64,000 nucleotides of DNA from Paramecium pentaurelia (taxonomy: Eukaryota > Ciliophora > Oligohymenophorea > Peniculida > Parameciidae): the NCBI GenBank assembly GCA_905183005.1, contig CAJJDO010000087.1:202136-266135 (forward strand), in the 5' to 3' direction. The notes beneath the pieces were generated by a model. The model searched no databases. It worked only from the letters and a program-made list of their open reading frames with translations, and was not told the origin of the DNA. A program made the position numbers and the translations under genes. Shown here in pieces: positions 59,350-64,000 of the stretch (positions are counted from its first letter, which is position 1; each line of letters begins with the position of its first letter).

Positions 59350-62334
59350 ATGGAATTGTTTCTAGGATTAACAAGGTAACAATTAAGTGATGATTGTTAT
59401 ATAGAATTTCCAAAAGTTTGTAATGAAATAGGAACTAAGTGGCTAATTGGATATAATCATATAATAACAATTGATGAGGATTATGAAAAATATAAGGATG
59501 GCATAAGAAAGGAATAAGCATAAGATTTATTAATATAAGATATTAATACTTATAAGATTGTGCTTGAATATGAATATAATGAAAAATATGGAGAAAAGAC
59601 TTTTCAATCATTAAATTTAGGTTGTTAATATCTACTTTTATCAATTTTCATTAATTCTGGAAGAGTTTTACAATTTTCTAAATTGATTTACTAATGCTAA
59701 TAGAACAATTTTTATGAAGCCTTGAAATCTAATGGGAGAAATCATATTAAGAATGAAAATCAAAATATAAAATTAAATATAAAATGTTAAGAAGAATAAC
59801 AATTTTTTAAAGAACATTTTGATGAATAAGGAATTCCAAAATAAGAAGGAATATGGAAAATTGAAATACCTTAAACAAATGAAGAAGATTTATATTATGC
59901 TATATAAATACTTGATGATAGATTTTACACCTTAGGTCTATGCTCTATATTTGCTATTAATACTGAATTAGAATTTTGTAATTACAAAAGTGTTTTATGG
60001 TTGGAATTTTTAAAAGATTAAGAAGGAAAAAAGTATAATTTTGTAAGTTACAATTAAGAATAACAAAGATGGTTTCCTGTAAATGTGATGGATCAAGAAT
60101 ATTAAATAATTGGATATTCTCATATTTGTAATCCTACAGAAGTATTAGCATATTAGGATGGTTTAACAGATGGATAAGTTAATTATTTGTTTTTAGCTGA
60201 TTATGATTAAAATTGTTTAAAATTAAGGAGATTTTTAAATTAAGAATATTAAAATAAAGATTTTGATAATCTTACTTCCTAAGTTTAATTATTATTGATA
60301 GATTTATCTTTTAGAAATTGGCCATTAATATACTATAAACAATCAATTGATTTAGCATTAGAAAATAAAATATAAGAAGCTATTAATTAGAGCTATATTT
60401 ATTATATACCTTCTGAATCAGTTAATTCTCATTATTTAATTAGAAAAGATGAAATTTATACATTTCTTAATTAAATGTCATCTACCTATTAATTGAAAAC
60501 TGAAAATAATAATATGTTCTTATAAAATCCTAATTTAAATAACATAGTTGGGGTTAAAATAACTGAAGATAATTTTAGTTTTATTCTTAAAGAAGAAGCT
60601 GAAACTAAAATATAGATAGAAGATTTAATAACCTTATTAAAAGTTTATTATGATCCTATATAATAAGTAGATGATATTGCATTTTCATTAGAACCGGAAG
60701 ATAATGATGAAGAAATGATGAGACCATTTCAAAATAAAATCTATTCTCCTGAATATTTAGATAGAACAAATGTTGGAATAGTCCTTTATGAAGCAGATTT
60801 TCTATTAAAATAAATGAGTTTAGGAATTGAAGTTTTAGAAAGAGAACCATTAATAACTAAACCTTTTGTATATGGAAATCTGGATATATAACCATTATAT
60901 AAGTTAGATCCAGAATATTATGCTAAATTATTTCTTAAAATTGGAAAGTTAAAATTAAATATATTAGAAGATAAACACAATAATGTTCATAAGTTAGAAA
61001 TTGAGAAAATAGATATTGCTGTTGAGGCAAGAATTCTTAATTAACAACTCAATGAAGAAGTAATCTAGGATGAGAATAATGGAGCTTAGAGGTTTGCTAG
61101 TTAATTTACCTAACTTTATGATTAAATAAGTTAAAAGTATCCTATCTTTATAAGATTAAGATAAATTTTAATGGCAAATTATTTAGCTAAGTATATGTAT
61201 GAAAAAGGGATTCCAATCAATTATGAATTTATTGAAAATATATTTTATTAGAAACTTATTTCACAAGAATAACTATATAGAAAAAGTCCAACATTAAAGT
61301 TATATTAAGAAGATGAATATCATATAATTGATTTAAGAGGAGGAATAGATGGAAATAGCTCTTAAATAGATAATATTATGAAGAATGCTTTGAATCAGTT
61401 GGATGAAAATCAAAATTTGTAAGTTGTTGAAACAAATTCAGAAATTATTGATGCTAAGTTTTAGAGATGTGATAGTGTATCAAGTATATCAACATAAGCT
61501 TCATTAGAAGTAATAAATGAGTTAAAAAAGAAAGAAAAATGTATAAATTGTAAAAAAGATTTAGAATAATGTGAAATTGATTAAAATAAAATTTGTAAAG
61601 CTTGTAATAACTAAAAATGTTCAAAATGTTATAAAATCTCAAATGAAATTTTATTAAAAATTCAAAATGAAATATGCTGTAAGGAATGCTTTAAATGTTA
61701 TCAATGTAATAAATAAAACCCAAATAAAATTTATGATTAAAAGTATTATCATCAAAATTGTTTTGAATAAGCAAAAAAATAATTTGAATTAAAAAAACAA
61801 ATGATCTCATATATAAAGAAAACCTTTGGAACTAAATAAAAATAAGCAGATAATAATGATAAATAAAGTTATTTTTAAACTGAATTATATCCTTTTATTA
61901 ATATAAGAGATTATTCAGGATATATTATTGGTTATAATCATCCAATTATTAAAAGTTAAGCTTAAGTTAATCTAAAATAATACAAATTACCATATAAAAA
62001 AGCTGAAGAGTTTTTAATAAAAGACTTAGAAGAATTTGAAAATTAATTAAATTAATTTTATAAAGTACATAACTATACTAGGGATAGTAACTTTAAAATG
62101 TTAATGCTGTTTATTCTATTTATTTTAAAAAATTTTGATTAAGTTCTTAATTTAGCAAATAAAAGTAATTACAGAGATCTATTTGTTGAAATTCCAAAAT
62201 TATAGATTACAAATACTAAGGGTGTTCATGTATTAAGGGGTAAAATTGAAAAGGCTTTAGATTTCTTTAAATAACATTTTGATTAAAATGGAAATGCTAT
62301 TTAAAATTAAGAACAAAAAATTAAAAATACATGA
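59350..62334 (+). CDS. 994-aa protein: GH24 lysozyme-like domain plus zinc-finger region
   Basis: Single exon. Residues ~20-130 line up with phage-type GH24 endolysins: GTKWLIGYNHIIT (28-40) corresponds to the G.LTIGYGH motif, IRKEQAQDLLIQDI to the following helix, and LLLSIFINSG...NNFYEALK to the C-terminal helices. The Thr of TIGYGH is Leu and its next Gly is Asn, so hydrolysis is doubtful. Residues ~430-720 form a large unknown domain (VGIVLYEADFLLKQMSLGIE; YPIFIRLRQILMANYLAKY). Residues 731-804 are Cys-rich with CxxC pairs and a HxxC end, LIM-like. No signal peptide. Domain names are by eye. Confidence 0.6.
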
Positions 62335-62505
62335 ATTTGATTATTATTATAAATAATTATAAATATAATTAGTTTTTAATTGTATTTTTTAAGGAATAAT
62401 ATTCATAATTTCTGTATATCCAATAATAATATGAATTTAAAAACAATCTATGATTACTACAAATATTAGTTTAATTTTCATATACAATATTATTATTAAT
62501 AATAT

Positions 62506-63792
62506 ATGTAATCATAACAATTAAAATAACAGCCTTAATAAATAAAAAAAATAGAGGGTTCATCTACAAGTCCTTATGGAAAGATAAAGTTTGAAGTTAA
62601 TAAGCAATCTTAGAATTCTCCAAGCATACTAGTATTAATAAGATTTAATATTTAGAAAGAGATTGGTTAATATGTTTATAATATGAATGATATACTTGGG
62701 ACTGGAGAATTCAGTTCAGTATATAAAGGTTAAGATTAAAATACAAATGAAACTGTGGCTATCAAAATTATTGATAGAAAAAGCATTTAGAACAATTAAA
62801 TTTTTAGAAATTTATTAGTTAATGAAATCAATATCCTTAAGTCAGTGGACAATAAATGCTTGCTTAAATTATACAATTATCTTGAAACAATGAATAATAT
62901 ATATATTGTAACTGAATTTTGTTCTGATGGTAATTAGTCAGTGGATTTTAGGTGATTTGCAATCTATAATAGAAAAAAAAGGATATTTACCAGAACATAA
63001 TGCAGTTAAGATTTTAAAACATCTTATAAAAGCATTACTTTATTTGAAAGAAAGAAACATAGTACATAGAGATATTAAGACATAAAATATTTTAGTCTCA
63101 AATTAAATACCAAAATTAGCAGATTTTGGATTTGCTGTTGATTTAAATCAACCTCAGACAAGGTATATATATTATATATGTAGAGAAATTTTATAAATAG
63201 GAACTCCATTATACATGGCTCCAGAAATATATTCTCATTATTAATATTCTTCAAAAACAGATTTATGGGCACTTGGTATTGTATTTTATGAAATGCTATT
63301 TGGTATGAAATTATGAAATAAATAGGAAAGGTACCATTCAATGCTAAAAACCCTAAAGAACTTGAATAAATGTTTTAAATTCATAGAAAAACTTAAAATA
63401 TTTAATATGATAATGGTCCTTAAAAAATCACAGAGGTAGCCTAAGATTTTATTAATTCCATATTAGTGATTGATCCTAAATAAAGATTTGATATTTCATA
63501 GGCTGCTAATCATCCATTAATATAAAGTAATTAAGATATTTAATTTAGATCCACATCCACATGCAAATAAATAAAATTGATGTATTATTAATTATAATAA
63601 ATCAAATATCTATTGAATATAATTAAAAATAAGTATGATTCTCTTTTCTTATTTAACATTTATTATAAGTTAATATTAATTTTTGATTAAAAAATAATTA
63701 AAAAGGATATTTTGTATGTATATTTAATTAAAGTTAAAATATATTAATATGTATTCAATTTAGAAACTCTTTATAGATGTATATATATTTGA
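62506..63792 (+). CDS. ULK/Atg1-like Ser/Thr kinase
   Basis: About 398 aa. A kinase domain with LGTGEFSSVYKGQ P-loop, AIKII lysine, HRDIKTQNIL (catalytic loop with Gln, as in ULK/Atg1), ADFGFAV and GTPLYMAPE. Introns: 62632-62655 (24), 62930-62951 (22), 63163-63183 (21) and 63303-63325 (23). The start used (62506, MQSQQLKQQ) is the more protein-like; an in-frame ATG at 62431 is possible. After the kinase domain (ending around 63570) the frame drifts into AT-rich low-complexity codons to TGA 63790-63792, so the true C-terminus is uncertain and may involve an unseen splice. Confidence 0.75.
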
Positions 63793-64000
63793 GAAAATAT
63801 ATAAAAATTTATTTATATAAAAATTAATACAAATATTTTGATGATTAGAATAGAAATATTTTATTAATGTATTTAAAATATATTCAATCTCAATTTCGAT
63901 CTATTGAATTTTATTTATAGTTTGAATAGATTATATATCTATTTTATTTTTGATTGTTATAATTAATATAAAATTTTAATAACTTCTAAATTACCAATTC
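63793..64000. other. AT-rich sequence to window end
   Basis: No frame or element recognised; the next gene lies beyond the window. Confidence 0.6.

Noticed and set aside
1..64000. CRISPR arrays, IS elements, bacterial operons
   Set aside because: No direct-repeat arrays, transposase frames or ribosome-binding sites; the code and introns are eukaryotic.

Overview
The window reads as macronuclear DNA of a ciliate, most likely Paramecium or a close oligohymenophorean relative. In every long gene TAA and TAG are read as glutamine and only TGA stops translation. About 84 spliceosomal introns can be placed. Nearly all are 17-37 nt, begin GTA/GTT/GTG and end TAG or AAG. Base composition is very AT-rich (roughly 20-25% GC in genes by eye, less between them). 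Genes are packed on both strands, often only 10-70 bp apart. Short open frames called under the standard code are fragments of these genes and should be ignored. Nothing looks bacterial, viral or transposon-like, and no telomere repeat is seen. AT content seems higher than in the well-known P. aurelia species, so the genus is an inference.

Layout. 0.4-5.8 kb: small unknown genes, a structured intergenic segment that could be a non-coding RNA, a 504-aa unknown, and a U2AF large-subunit homologue. 5.8-8.5 kb: a small secreted protein, an unusual cytochrome c-domain protein, a mitochondrial two-TM protein and an EEP-fold hydrolase. 8.7-15.7 kb: an importin-alpha-like ARM protein, a small acidic protein, an ARL1-type GTPase, a coiled-coil protein and a tandem pair of related coiled-coil genes. 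16.2-26.4 kb: a ciliary/cytoskeletal block with dynein light chain LC8, two unknowns, a kinesin-12, a CEP83-like coiled coil and outer-arm dynein intermediate chain DNAI1. 26.7-37.1 kb: an organellar helical-repeat-like protein, two unknowns, a Tctex-type dynein light chain, an ERD2-family receptor, a TTLL tubulin-modifying ligase, a Rab2-like GTPase, a kynurenine-type aminotransferase and a mitochondrial-type cyclophilin. 37.5-46.5 kb: a coiled-coil unknown, an ankyrin protein, an OSBP with PH domain, two small basic proteins and a CaM-kinase-like kinase. 46.9-63.8 kb: a 2849-aa IP3-receptor-type calcium channel, a basic unknown, KTI12, a coiled-coil protein, a 994-aa protein combining a phage-endolysin-like (GH24) domain with a zinc-finger region, and an ULK-like kinase.

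These are mostly housekeeping, membrane-traffic and ciliary genes with no operon logic. The density of ciliary components (LC8, DYNLT, DNAI1, TTLL, kinesin-12, CEP83-like) fits a ciliate but need not mean co-regulation. The main points of interest are three divergent gene pairs whose start codons are only 10-12 bp apart, many stop-free introns of length 3n (one inside the Rab switch II motif), an IP3R whose pore lacks the usual GVGD filter, a cytochrome c domain with Cys where the axial Met normally sits, and the GH24-like/zinc-finger fusion.
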